Shown in pieces: positions 16,638-24,540 of a DNA stretch of 64,000 nt. Under the pieces are notes generated by a model. That model was given only the letters and a program-made list of their open reading frames with translations. It was not told the origin of the DNA and did not search any database. Positions within the stretch are counted from its first letter, which is position 1. Every line of letters begins with the position of its first letter. Both the position numbers and the translations under genes were made by a program. Source of the stretch: VAXT01 sp963827725 (GTDB lineage Bacteria; Actinomycetota; Thermoleophilia; Gaiellales; Gaiellaceae); contig CAWHBM010000001.1 in the NCBI GenBank assembly GCA_963827725.1, positions 1,426,001-1,490,000 of the forward strand, in the 5' to 3' direction.

Positions 16638-17894
16638 TCAACCGGCGCTCGAGGCGATCGTTCCGGACCCGACAACGACGTCGCCTTCGTACAGAACGGC
16701 GGTCTGACCGGTGGCAACCGCGTACACGGGCTCGTCGAACCGGAGGGCAAACCCGTCGGCCGTCGCCTCGACGTCGGCAGGCAGCGCCGGTGAGCGATAG
16801 CGGAGCTTCGCGTCGCCCCGCGTGATGGAGGCGAACAAGTTGCCGGTAGCCGTCACCGACCGCCGGGCCAGAGTCTCGCGCGGCCCGACCACGAGCGTGT
16901 TCGTCGTCGGGTCGCTGCGAACTGCGTAGAGAGCACGGCCTGCTGAGACTCCAAGGCCTCGCCGCTGTCCGGGAGTGAACCGCCAGAACCCCTGGTGCGC
17001 GCCGACGGTTGCACCTTCCTCGTCGACGACCACTCCGTCGCGTGCTGGAAGGCCGTGCCGCTCGAGGAACTCACGGTAGTCGCCCCCGCCGAGGAAGCAC
17101 GCCTCCTGGCTCTCCGGCCTCCGCGCCACCCGCATGCCCGCGCGCTCCGCCTCTGCGCGGGTCTCGTCCTTCGTCTGCTCACCCAGCGGGAACCAGATCC
17201 GATCCAGCCGGCTTGGGTCGAGCCGAGCGAGCATGTACGACTGGTCCTTCTGCTCGTCGGCCGCGCGCGCAAGCAGGAGTTGCCCTCGATGCTCGACGAT
17301 GCGGGCGTAGTGGCCGGTCGCAAGGCGGGCGGCACCGGCACGACGAGCGAATGCAAGGAGCTGCGCAAAGCGAAAGCTGCCGTTGCAGCGCGTGCACGGG
17401 TTCGGCGTCTCGCCTCGTGAGTAACCCGCTACGAACGGCTCGACGATCGCGCGGCGGAAAGCCTCTCTCGCATCCAGAGTCACGTGCGGGATCCCGAGCG
17501 AATGACAGGTCTCCCGCGCGGCGACCACCGCCTCCGGCGAGCAGCAGGCACGCTCGGAGTCGGGTGCCTTCGGGTCGATCCACAGCCGGAGCGTCACTCC
17601 GACCGCAACCGAGCCGGCGCGCAGGAGCGCAACCGCGCTGTCGACGCCGCCGCTCATCGCAACGGCTACCCGCCCCGGGGCGGGCTCAGCCCGGAAGATC
17701 GGCCCGATCGCGTTTGCGAGCGCATCCGCAGCCAGCCGCTCTCCCGGCACCGCCGCTGCCTCGAGCAGGGTCAGGCCGACGAGTGACCGTTCGAGCCCGT
17801 CGGCGTTTGCCTCGACGATCCTGTCTCCGTCGACGACGAGCCGGACGTAGGCCCACTCGTCACCGCGCGTCGCGTCTCCCGTCACTTCGAGCAT
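16638..17894 (-). CDS. mnmA: tRNA 2-thiouridylase MnmA with N-terminal IscU/NifU-like extension
   Basis: Thiolates U34 of Lys, Glu and Gln tRNAs. The MnmA core starts near residue 75 with the PP-loop AVAMSGGVDSAVAL. The catalytic cysteines are in NPCTRCN and SQEACFLGGGDY, and the C-terminal barrel follows. The first 70 residues (WAYVRLVVDGDRIVEANADG, GLTLLEAAAVPG, ALANAIGP) are not part of normal MnmA; they resemble the Fe-S scaffold fold of IscU/NifU, but I see no cysteine ligands in them. No cysteine desulfurase gene is adjacent. TAGCCT lies seven bases before the ATG. The tRNA-Gln and tRNA-Glu genes in this window encode CTG and CTC anticodons. Confidence 0.9.
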   Translation of the reverse strand: MLEVTGDATRGDEWAYVRLVVDGDRIVEANADGLERSLVGLTLLEAAAVPGERLAADALANAIGPIFRAEPAPGRVAVAMSGGVDSAVALLRAGSVAVGVTLRLWIDPKAPDSERACCSPEAVVAARETCHSLGIPHVTLDAREAFRRAIVEPFVAGYSRGETPNPCTRCNGSFRFAQLLAFARRAGAARLATGHYARIVEHRGQLLLARAADEQKDQSYMLARLDPSRLDRIWFPLGEQTKDETRAEAERAGMRVARRPESQEACFLGGGDYREFLERHGLPARDGVVVDEEGATVGAHQGFWRFTPGQRRGLGVSAGRALYAVRSDPTTNTLVVGPRETLARRSVTATGNLFASITRGDAKLRYRSPALPADVEATADGFALRFDEPVYAVATGQTAVLYEGDVVVGSGTIASSAG

Positions 17895-17901
17895 CGAATC
17901 C

Positions 17902-17907
17902 AGGCTA
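17902..17907 (-). promoter_or_regulatory. -10 element (TAGCCT) of mnmA
   Basis: CGCTAGCCT ends seven bases before the mnmA ATG, in the 32 bases that separate mnmA from the 6S RNA gene. Predicted leaderless start. Confidence 0.5.
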
Positions 17908-17926
17908 GCGAAGGACGAGAAGAGAA

Positions 17927-18084
17927 GTGCCCCACCCTGCCGATGAATCTCCCGCCGCGTTGCGAACCTGGACGAGCCAGGTGGGTGCCCTGCCGACTAA
18001 GCCCGAAGGCTCGACGGACCCGAGCTCCCTATGCAGTGATGTTGGTTCAACATTTGCGACAGGGTCACGTACAGGGTCGAGCAC
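17927..18084 (-). ncRNA. ssrS: 6S RNA
   Basis: No protein fits this gap, but the minus strand folds as a long bulged hairpin. The terminal stem pairs GTGCTCGACCCTG (5' end, 18084-18072) with CAGGGTGGGGCAC (17939-17927), with one mismatch and one G-U. Internal blocks match E. coli 6S RNA in order: GCTCGGGTCCGTCGAG (E. coli GCTCGGTCCGTCCGAG), CACCCACCTGG (CACATTCACCTTG), CCAGGTTCG (GGGTTCAAGG) and GCGGCGG. 6S RNA binds the housekeeping RNA polymerase holoenzyme as a promoter mimic. Length 158 is a little short. The exact ends are approximate, and a search with the 6S covariance model would settle it. Confidence 0.72.
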
Positions 18085-18087
18085 GTC

Positions 18088-18501
18088 TCACTCTAGCGCG
18101 GGATAGCCCCAGCGGACGGTCACGGTCTTCTCGATGCCGAGCGTCTGCGCAAGCGCCGGAGTCATGCCAAAACGTGCACCACCCGGCGCGGGGCCGACCG
18201 CGATCACCTGCGTGAGGACGTCCTGGTCGCCGTAGCCGATGTACAGCTTCGCTCCACACGGCAGCACCGGATCGGCGATGCCGAGGCTCCGCGCGTTGAG
18301 GCGAACTCCGCAGGCGGTCGTCGTGCCTTCGAGCTCGCGGCTCATCGGAGCCGCTCGCGCGTTGTACCAGGAGCCGACTCGCGCGGGCAGGCCTCCGCCT
18401 TCGTCGTCGCCCCGGCCCGAGGCGATCGCGAACCCGATGACTGCTGCGAGCAAGCCGACCGCCGCGAGAATGATCATCCGTTGTGCGACGGCCGGGGACA
18501 C
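18088..18501 (-). CDS. RlpA-like double-psi beta-barrel protein
   Basis: 137-residue protein with an N-terminal membrane helix (about 8-27, MIILAAVGLLAAVIGFAIAS) and an extracytoplasmic RlpA/3D-like barrel (SWYNARAAPMSRELEGTTTACGVRLNARSLGIADPVLPCGAKLYIGYG). RlpA proteins are septal ring lytic transglycosylases in Gram-negatives; short actinobacterial forms are poorly characterised. The usual catalytic His/Asp pair is not clear here. It follows the membrane protein gene by four bases and its stop codon is three bases from the 6S RNA 5' end. Confidence 0.7.
   Translation of the reverse strand: MSPAVAQRMIILAAVGLLAAVIGFAIASGRGDDEGGGLPARVGSWYNARAAPMSRELEGTTTACGVRLNARSLGIADPVLPCGAKLYIGYGDQDVLTQVIAVGPAPGGARFGMTPALAQTLGIEKTVTVRWGYPALE
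18090..18095 (-). promoter_or_regulatory. -10 element (TAGAGT) of the 6S RNA gene
   Basis: TAGAGT overlaps the last sense codons and stop of the rlpA-like gene and lies five bases before the predicted 6S RNA 5' end, which fits a transcription start at 18084 or 18083. Confidence 0.5.
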
Positions 18502-18505
18502 GGAG

Positions 18506-19408
18506 CTACGCAGCCTGAATCAGCTCGGAGAACGACTCCCGGACGAGATCGTCGAACTGCATCGGAAGAACGCCGTCGGCATTCGCGAACTGGCGCAAAT
18601 GCATGAAGAGCGCCGCCCATTCCTCGTCCCGCATCGCATCGCCCGCCTCCTCTCGCGCCCGGCGCTCGAGGTCCCAGATGTTCCACTCGCGTGCGGGGGG
18701 TCGCGGCGCGGGGGGCGCCTGCGGGGGCTCGGGCAGCGGCGGGGCTGCTGGTTCGACCGGCGGGGGCTCGGGACGAACCGCTTCGACGGGAGCCGCTTCG
18801 ACAGGAGCCTCCGCAGGCGGAGCTTGCGCCGGAGGAGGAGCGGCTGCCCGCGCCAGCTCCGGCTCCTCGAGCCCCGGTAGCTCCAGCGGGCGCTTGGTCA
18901 CCGCCGGTCCGGGCTGCGGATCCTCCGTGACGATGACCTCCGCGACCAGCGTCTCGACCTCGATCTCCGCAGGCGGAGGCTCGGCCTCGATTCTCCTGAC
19001 ATGCGCGCGCGAAGGGCGCTCCTCGAGGCCGGCTGTCGAAGCCTCGAGCGGCTCGACCGCGGCTCGCTCCCGGCGCCAGAAGAGCAAGCGATGGGCGACA
19101 CCTCGCCCCGACTCGCCGGCGGGGGCCTCGGCCTGGATCTCCGGGAGCTCGGCGTCGAGCATCCCCGGGGCGTCCGCCCCTTCGTCGCCGGCGATCGCCC
19201 TGGCCTGCTCTCGCGAGCTTGCCCGCTCGATGAGCGCGACGAGCAGCCACGCGACGAGCATGAGCCCGATGATCGCCGTGGGGCTCAGCTGAGCGAGTGC
19301 GGCGCCGACCGCGACGAGGATCAGGAATACCGCTTCGGCGGCGAAACGGGTTCGTGCAGGCGGAACGCCCGCCCAGCGAGGCTCTCTACCGCTCCTCTTC
19401 ACGGTCAC
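18506..19408 (-). CDS. proline-rich membrane protein, paralogue of the next gene upstream
   Basis: 300 residues, function unknown. An N-terminal hairpin of two membrane helices (about 22-41 and 43-61, RFAAEAVFLILVAVGAALAQ / LMLVAWLLVALIE) is followed by a long cytoplasmic acidic and Pro/Ala/Glu-rich region. A C-terminal globular segment follows (EWNIWDLERRAREEAG...LFMHLRQFANADGVLPMQFDDLVRESF). The helix pair is clearly homologous to the first helices of the adjacent 160-residue protein, so the two arose by tandem duplication. It overlaps that gene by 23 bases. The polyproline runs make it a plausible EF-P client. Confidence 0.7.
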   Translation of the reverse strand: MTVKRSGREPRWAGVPPARTRFAAEAVFLILVAVGAALAQLSPTAIIGLMLVAWLLVALIERASSREQARAIAGDEGADAPGMLDAELPEIQAEAPAGESGRGVAHRLLFWRRERAAVEPLEASTAGLEERPSRAHVRRIEAEPPPAEIEVETLVAEVIVTEDPQPGPAVTKRPLELPGLEEPELARAAAPPPAQAPPAEAPVEAAPVEAVRPEPPPVEPAAPPLPEPPQAPPAPRPPAREWNIWDLERRAREEAGDAMRDEEWAALFMHLRQFANADGVLPMQFDDLVRESFSELIQAA

Positions 19409-19868
19409 CCTCGCGCCGCACGTGCGGGCCGAAGATGATCCAGCGGCGCCTCGGCCGGGGTTGCAGCGGCTCCAGGGAATGGAGGATCAGGTGTTGGGAG
19501 TGGAACTCCTTGACCTCCTCGACCTCGGCAGGAGGCGGATCGGCCTGGGGCGGCGTGACGATCGTCTCCGCGTCGGCCGGCGGAGGCGTAGGCGGCGGAG
19601 GAGGAGGCGGCGGTGGGGCAACGTCTTCGACCACTTCTTCGTGGACTGGTGCCGGGGGCGCCGCTTCTTCGGTGGCATAGCGCTGCATGGCCGGGAAGCC
19701 CGCGGTCTGCCGCCAGGCGAAGTATTCGATGAGCGCAACGAGCAGCCAGCCGACCGCCATGACGAGGATGATCAGCGCAGCACTGAGGTCGGCGAGGCCG
19801 ACGACGACCGCAAGCAGGATGAGAAAGCCCGCTTCGAGCACGAATCTCGGCCCAATTGCAGCTGGCAT
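19386..19868 (-). CDS. proline-rich membrane protein, paralogue of the downstream gene
   Basis: 160 residues, function unknown. Two membrane helices (RFVLEAGFLILLAVVVGLAD, LVMAVGWLLVALIEYF) precede a tail with uninterrupted proline runs (nine and then further prolines around residues 85-97). The C-terminus is basic (RPRRRWIIFGPHVRREGDREEER). It lacks the globular C-terminal part of its paralogue. TAACCT lies nine bases before the ATG. Its position between a DivIVA-like gene and the rlpA-like gene suggests a cell envelope or division role, which is inference. Confidence 0.7.
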   Translation of the reverse strand: MPAAIGPRFVLEAGFLILLAVVVGLADLSAALIILVMAVGWLLVALIEYFAWRQTAGFPAMQRYATEEAAPPAPVHEEVVEDVAPPPPPPPPPTPPPADAETIVTPPQADPPPAEVEEVKEFHSQHLILHSLEPLQPRPRRRWIIFGPHVRREGDREEER

Positions 19869-19877
19869 GCGCCCGGA

Positions 19878-19883
19878 AGGTTA
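19878..19883 (-). promoter_or_regulatory. -10 element (TAACCT) before the proline-rich membrane protein genes
   Basis: TAACCT, nine bases before the ATG at 19868, in the 22-base gap after the DivIVA-like gene. Weaker than the other examples because of the longer gap. Confidence 0.35.
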
Positions 19884-19890
19884 GAGCCCG

Positions 19891-20826
19891 CTACGCGTTC
19901 GTGTCGTCTGAGCCCGCAGGCGGAGTCTCCGGCTCGGGCGCCGCGGGCTTGGGAGCCTTGGGCTGAGGAGCTCCTGAGGGCTCGGGTCGCCCGGGCGAGG
20001 GAGCCGTCGGCTGAGGAGCCTCCCGCAGCGGTTTCTCGGGCGATGTCGCTTCGGCGGAGACGGGAGCTTCTTGCCCGGTTGCGGCCGCGCGGCTCGCCGC
20101 GGCACCGGCCTCGGCAGACTTGGTGATCGCGTCCGCGACCTCGGTGGCCGCCGCTTCACCGAGCCCGGCCGCAGCGAGCATCTGCTCGGCCCCGTGCTGC
20201 GCGCGAGCGATGATCGCCGACGCCTGCGATCGCGCCCACTCGAGAGTCTGCTCGACCTCGGCGCGGGTCGCGTTCGTGAGCTCGGTCGCCTGATGCCGCG
20301 CCTGCTCGAGGAGACGCGCTCCCCGGGCCTCCGACTCGCGGAGCTCCTTGCTCGCCTCGCGGTTCGCATCGGCGACAACTTGGCGAGCCTCGTTCCGGGC
20401 TGCGGTCACGATCTCGTTGCGCTGGCGCTCGCTCTCGTCCTTGTAACGCAGGATCTCGGCCTCGCGCTGCTGGAGGTCGACTTGCTTGGATCGCACTTCC
20501 TGCTCGGTTCGCGAGAACTGAGCGGCGGACGCGTTCTGCGCGTCGCGCTCGAGGACGTCGGCGAACTCCGCCGCTTCGCGGATCAGGTGGAGAGCATCCA
20601 TGCGGACGGCGTGCCCGCTCGGCTCGACCTGGGTCGAGCGCCCGGCGGCCTGGAGGACACGGAGCTGAGCCTGGAGCTGGACGGCGTGGCGCCGGAAGGA
20701 CTCGAAGGCGTCGCGAACCGCCTGCTCGTCGTAGCCGCCCGCGACCGCGGTCAGGTCCTCGAGCCGCGGCAGCGACGTCATCGCCGGAGGCGTTTCGCGC
20801 GCTGCTCCTGGTCCCTCGATCGTCAT
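19891..20826 (-). CDS. DivIVA-like coiled-coil protein
   Basis: 311 residues. A short unstructured N-terminus leads to a long heptad-rich coiled coil (about 30-215, QLQAQLRVLQAAGRS, RTEQEVRSKQVDLQQREAEI, ANREASKELRESEARG, ARSQASAIIARAQHGAEQML). It ends in a Pro/Ala/Glu-rich tail. The pattern is that of DivIVA/Wag31 or ATP-synthase-b-like cytoskeletal proteins, although the canonical DivIVA N-terminal motif (F....R.GYD..EV) is only faintly present as GGYDEQAVRDAF. Likely cytosolic, membrane-associated. The ATG at 20826 has a strong GAGGAGGAG ribosome site; the open frame upstream is a shadow of aspS and hisS. Confidence 0.7.
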   Translation of the reverse strand: MTIEGPGAARETPPAMTSLPRLEDLTAVAGGYDEQAVRDAFESFRRHAVQLQAQLRVLQAAGRSTQVEPSGHAVRMDALHLIREAAEFADVLERDAQNASAAQFSRTEQEVRSKQVDLQQREAEILRYKDESERQRNEIVTAARNEARQVVADANREASKELRESEARGARLLEQARHQATELTNATRAEVEQTLEWARSQASAIIARAQHGAEQMLAAAGLGEAAATEVADAITKSAEAGAAASRAAATGQEAPVSAEATSPEKPLREAPQPTAPSPGRPEPSGAPQPKAPKPAAPEPETPPAGSDDTNA

Positions 20827-20891
20827 TCCGCTCCTCCTCGCCGGTGCCGCCTCCAGTATGCCCGCTCCATCGGCGGCCGAGAGGCTCGGGT

Positions 20892-22640
20892 TTAACTCGG
20901 CTTCTCCTTCTGCGGCGCGAGCCGGATTCCTAGCTCGTCGAGCTGCTCCTGCGGTACTTCGCTCGGCGCGCCGCTCATCGGGTCGAAGCCCGCCTGGTTC
21001 TTGGGGAAGGCAACCGTGTCGCGCAGGTTCGGCTCGGCGGCGAGGACCATGACCATGCGGTCGATGCCGAACGCGATGCCGCCGTGAGGCGGTGCGCCCA
21101 TACCAAGCGCCTCGAGCAGGAACCCGAAGCGGTCTTTCTGCTGCTCCGGCGAGAGCTGCAGGATGTCGAAGACCTTGGCCTGCAGCTCGGCCTCGTGGAT
21201 CCGCACCGATCCGCCGCCGAGCTCCTCGCCGTTTGCGATCAGGTCGTAGGTCACCGCCAACGCCCTGCCGGGGTCCTTGTCGAGCATCGGTTCCGACTCC
21301 GGCGTCGGCCGCGTGAACGGATGGTGCACGGCGCCCCAGCGCTGCTCTTCCTCCGACCACTCGAACATTGGGAAGTCCGTGACCCACACCCAGCGGAAGA
21401 CGTCCTCTTCGACGAGCCCGAGCTCGTGGCCGAGGCGGGCCCGCAGCGCGCCGAGCACACGGGCGACCTTGTCGGGCTCGTCGGCCCCGAACAGCACCGT
21501 CGAGCCAGGATCGGCGCGAAAGGCCGCAAGCTCCTCTTCGGACAGGAATTTTGCGATCGGCGAGCGCGGCTCTCCCTCCTCGCCGTAGACGATGTAGGCG
21601 AGCCCCTTCGCCCCCCACTCCTTTGCGAACTCCTCGAGCTTCTCGAGGTCGGCGCGCGAGTACTCCTGCGGCACGGTCAGGTAGCGGACGGCCGGCGCAT
21701 CCGCGAAGACCTTGAACTCGGACCCGCGCGTGAGGTCGGTTGCGTCCTGGATCTCGAGCTCGAAGCGCAGGTCGGGCTTGTCGGTGCCGTAGCGCAGCAT
21801 CGCGTGCGCGTAAGTCATTCGCGGGAAAGGCGTCTCGAGCTCGACACCGAGCGCCTCGCTCCAGATCTCGCGCGCCATCTTCTCCATCAGCTCGATGATG
21901 AACTCGACGTCCGGGAACGCCATCTCGACGTCGAGCTGGGTCAGCTCGTGAGAGCGGTCGGCGCGGAGATCTTCGTCCCGGAAGCAGCGGGCGATCTGGT
22001 AGTAGCGCTCGAACCCGCCGATCACGAGAAGCTGCTTGAGAATCTGGGGAGACTGCGGAAGGGCGAAGAAGCGGCCCTTCTGGAGCCTCGAGGGAACCAG
22101 GAAGTCGCGCGCGCCCTCCGGAGTCGGCTTGAAGAGGATCGGGGTCTCGATGTCCAGGAACCCCGCTTCCTCCATCACGCGGCGGATGATCGAGACCATC
22201 TGGGCACGCAGGCGAATGTTGCGCTGCAGCTTCTCTCGCCGGAGGTCGAGCCACCGGTACCGGATTCGCAGCGTCTCGTCGACGTTCTCTTCGTCGAGCT
22301 GGAAGGGAAGCGGCGGGCTGCGCGAGATGATCTCGAGCTTGTCGACCTGAAGCTCGACCTCGCCCGTCGGCAGATTCGGGTTCACGTTCTCCGGCGTGCG
22401 CGCGGCGATCTCGCCCTCGGCCTGGAGGACGAACTCGTTGCGGATGTCGTGCGCTGCGGCTGCGGCTTCCGGGGCGTGCTCCGGGTTGACGACGAGCTGG
22501 CTGACGCCTGTCGAATCCCGGAGGTCGATGAAAACGAGCCCGCCGTGGTCGCGGCGCTTGGCGACCCAGCCCGCGAGTGTATGGCGCTCGCCCACGTGCT
22601 CGGGGCGCACCTCGCCGGCTCCGAGGTCTCGCCAGCTCAC
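20892..22640 (-). CDS. aspS: aspartyl-tRNA synthetase
   Basis: Charges tRNA-Asp (or Asp and Asn if non-discriminating; no gat genes are in view). 582 residues: OB-fold anticodon domain (HTLAGWVAKRRDHGGLVFIDLRD), class II motifs (SPQILKQLLVIGGFERYYQIARCFRDEDLRADR), the bacterial GAD insertion and motif 3 (GIAFGIDRMVMVLA). The start is GTG at 22640, overlapping the hisS stop codon, and it yields the conserved N-terminus. The 65 bases downstream to the DivIVA-like gene hold no obvious terminator. Confidence 0.96.
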   Translation of the reverse strand: MSWRDLGAGEVRPEHVGERHTLAGWVAKRRDHGGLVFIDLRDSTGVSQLVVNPEHAPEAAAAAHDIRNEFVLQAEGEIAARTPENVNPNLPTGEVELQVDKLEIISRSPPLPFQLDEENVDETLRIRYRWLDLRREKLQRNIRLRAQMVSIIRRVMEEAGFLDIETPILFKPTPEGARDFLVPSRLQKGRFFALPQSPQILKQLLVIGGFERYYQIARCFRDEDLRADRSHELTQLDVEMAFPDVEFIIELMEKMAREIWSEALGVELETPFPRMTYAHAMLRYGTDKPDLRFELEIQDATDLTRGSEFKVFADAPAVRYLTVPQEYSRADLEKLEEFAKEWGAKGLAYIVYGEEGEPRSPIAKFLSEEELAAFRADPGSTVLFGADEPDKVARVLGALRARLGHELGLVEEDVFRWVWVTDFPMFEWSEEEQRWGAVHHPFTRPTPESEPMLDKDPGRALAVTYDLIANGEELGGGSVRIHEAELQAKVFDILQLSPEQQKDRFGFLLEALGMGAPPHGGIAFGIDRMVMVLAAEPNLRDTVAFPKNQAGFDPMSGAPSEVPQEQLDELGIRLAPQKEKPS

Positions 22641-23875
22641 AGGCTCTCCACCGCTTCCGCGAGCGATGCGAACTCCTCGTCCTGGGCTCCCCCACGGCGC
22701 ACGGTCACACCGTCGCCGCGAGCGATGACGGTCGCCCGGGCGCCGAGCCGCCCGGCCTGGGTGAGCTGACCCTTGAGCGAGCGCCCGGCATAGTCGGTCT
22801 CGGCCGCGCGTCCCGAACGCCTGAGCTCTCCCATCGCAGCGAGCACCTCGGCGCGCACCGCGCCATCCTCGACCGCGAAAAAGACGTCGATCTCCGAAGG
22901 AGGCCCTTCCGCGCCCTGTTCGGTCAGCGACAGCACGAGACGCTCGATCCCGCTGGCGAAGCCCACCCCGGGGGTCGCGGGGCCTCCGATCTCCTCGATC
23001 AGGTAGTCGTAGCGCCCGCCGCCGCAGAGCGACGACTGTGCCCCGAGCGCCTCGCCCATGAACTCGAACGTCGTGCGCGTGTAGTAGTCGAGGCCGCGAA
23101 CGAGGGTCGGGGTGACCCGATACTCGACTCCGTAGGAATCCAGGTACCGGCGCACAGCATCGAAGTGGGCCTGGCACTCGGCACAGAGCGACTCGCCGAC
23201 CTTCGGCGCCTCTGCGAGCACGCGCTGGATCGCCTCGGGCTTCTGTGGGAGGTTGTCGAACGCGCGCAACGGGCTCGTTTCCCGCTTCGCCCGCGTCTCC
23301 TCGTCGAGCTCGCCGGCATGCTCGTCGAGCCACGCGCTCAACTTCTCGATGTATGCGGGGCGGCAGTTTCGGTCACCGATCGAGTTCACCTCGAGCCAGG
23401 AGCCGCGGATCTCGAGCCGCCGCAGGAGCTCGTCGAAGAGCTGGATCACCTCGGCGTCGACCGCCGGGTCGTCGGAGCCCATCGCCTCCACGTTGAGCTG
23501 CCAGAACTCCCGGAACTTGCCCCGCTGCGGAGCGGCGTAGCGATACATCGGCCCGATCGAGTACGTCTTCACAGGCTGCGGCTCGCGGTGGAGGCCGTGC
23601 TGGATGTACGCGCGGGCGACGGGGGCAGTCCCCTCCGGGCGGAGCGTCAGCGAGCGTTCGCTGCGGTCTGTGAACGTGTACATCTCCTTCTGGACGATGT
23701 CCGAGCCCTCGCCGGAGGTGCGCGCGAAGAGGCCGGTGTCCTCGAAGAGCGGAGTCGTGATCCGCTTGTACCCGTACTTCGAGCAGAGCTCCTCCGCCTC
23801 TCGAATGACGCGCTCCCAGAGGGGCTGTTGGGCTGGGAGGACGTCGTGGGTGCCTCTGGGCGCCTCGAATTTCAC
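22637..23875 (-). CDS. hisS: histidyl-tRNA synthetase
   Basis: Charges tRNA-His. 412 residues with class II motif 1 (PRGTHDVLPAQQPLWERVIREAEEL), motif 2 (LRPEGTAPVARAYIQHGL, YSIGPMYRYAAPQRGKFREFWQLN), the histidine signature LVRGLDYYTRTTFEFM and motif 3 GFASGIERLVLSL. The C-terminal anticodon domain ends in TVRRGGAQDEEFASL. It overlaps the metallo-hydrolase gene upstream and aspS downstream by four bases each; hisS-aspS is a conserved pair. Confidence 0.97.
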   Translation of the reverse strand: MKFEAPRGTHDVLPAQQPLWERVIREAEELCSKYGYKRITTPLFEDTGLFARTSGEGSDIVQKEMYTFTDRSERSLTLRPEGTAPVARAYIQHGLHREPQPVKTYSIGPMYRYAAPQRGKFREFWQLNVEAMGSDDPAVDAEVIQLFDELLRRLEIRGSWLEVNSIGDRNCRPAYIEKLSAWLDEHAGELDEETRAKRETSPLRAFDNLPQKPEAIQRVLAEAPKVGESLCAECQAHFDAVRRYLDSYGVEYRVTPTLVRGLDYYTRTTFEFMGEALGAQSSLCGGGRYDYLIEEIGGPATPGVGFASGIERLVLSLTEQGAEGPPSEIDVFFAVEDGAVRAEVLAAMGELRRSGRAAETDYAGRSLKGQLTQAGRLGARATVIARGDGVTVRRGGAQDEEFASLAEAVESL

Positions 23876-24486
23876 GAGGCGCGCAGCTCGACGAGGAACG
23901 GATTGTGGGCGCGCTCGGCGCCAAGAGTCGTCTCCGGGCCGTGGCCGGGATAGACCACGGTCTCCGGCGGGAAGCGCGTCATCAGCGCCTGTATCGACTC
24001 GAAGAGCGTGTCCCAGTCGCTGAACGGAACGTCCGTCCGGCCGACGGAGCCCGCGAACAGCACGTCGCCCGAGAAGAGCGCTCCCTCCGCGTAGAAGGCG
24101 ACGTGGCCGGGCGAATGACCCGGGACGTGCAGCGTCTCGAAGGAGAGCCCGGCGAGCTCGAGCGTCTCGCCTCCGTCGAGGAGGACGTCGGCCTCATACG
24201 GCCGCAAGGGCACCTCGGGGAACCAGTCGGCCGGGTTGGCGAGCACGGGCGCCTCCAGGCGGGGCATATAGACCTTTGCCCCGGTTCGCTCGGCCAGATC
24301 GGCGACGCCGCCGAGATGGTCCCAGTGCGAGTGCGTGATCAGGATCCCCGCGCAGTCGTCCGGGAGCTCGCTTGCGTCGGAGCCCGGATCGATGACGACT
24401 GCCTCGGCAGCCCCGGTGCCGGCGCGCACCACGTAGCAGTTCGTCCCCACCGGGCCGAGCTCGTATCGGTCGACGGCGAGGCTCAT
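23872..24486 (-). CDS. metallo-beta-lactamase fold hydrolase (glyoxalase II-like)
   Basis: 204 residues with the zinc signature THSHWDHLGG and further ligands in VPGHSPGHVAF, LFSGDVLF and VVYPGHGPETT. It belongs to the hydroxyacylglutathione-hydrolase-like group. Thiol-ester hydrolysis is the usual guess, but actinobacteria generally lack glutathione, so the true substrate is unknown. It lies immediately before hisS (four-base overlap), a placement seen across Gram-positives. TAGACT lies six bases before the ATG. Confidence 0.88.
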   Translation of the reverse strand: MSLAVDRYELGPVGTNCYVVRAGTGAAEAVVIDPGSDASELPDDCAGILITHSHWDHLGGVADLAERTGAKVYMPRLEAPVLANPADWFPEVPLRPYEADVLLDGGETLELAGLSFETLHVPGHSPGHVAFYAEGALFSGDVLFAGSVGRTDVPFSDWDTLFESIQALMTRFPPETVVYPGHGPETTLGAERAHNPFLVELRAS

Positions 24487-24492
24487 GGGCCG

Positions 24493-24498
24493 AGTCTA
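24493..24498 (-). promoter_or_regulatory. -10 element (TAGACT) of the metallo-hydrolase-hisS-aspS operon
   Basis: TAGACT is six bases before the ATG at 24486. It faces away from the -10 of the divergent cupin gene, about 30 bases apart in a 54-base gap. Predicted leaderless. Confidence 0.5.
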
Positions 24499-24528
24499 AC
24501 GGCGTCCCTCACGGCTCTCCGTGCCGGA

Positions 24529-24534
24529 TAGGAT
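24529..24534 (+). promoter_or_regulatory. -10 element (TAGGAT) of the cupin gene
   Basis: TAGGAT is six bases before the GTG start at 24541. Predicted leaderless start. Confidence 0.5.
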
Positions 24535-24540
24535 CGCCGC

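Noticed and set aside
19891..22695. A single 934-codon frame on the minus strand covering the DivIVA-like gene and most of aspS.
   Set aside because: Only its last 311 codons are protein-like; the rest is an out-of-frame shadow of aspS and hisS. A strong ribosome site precedes the internal ATG at 20826.
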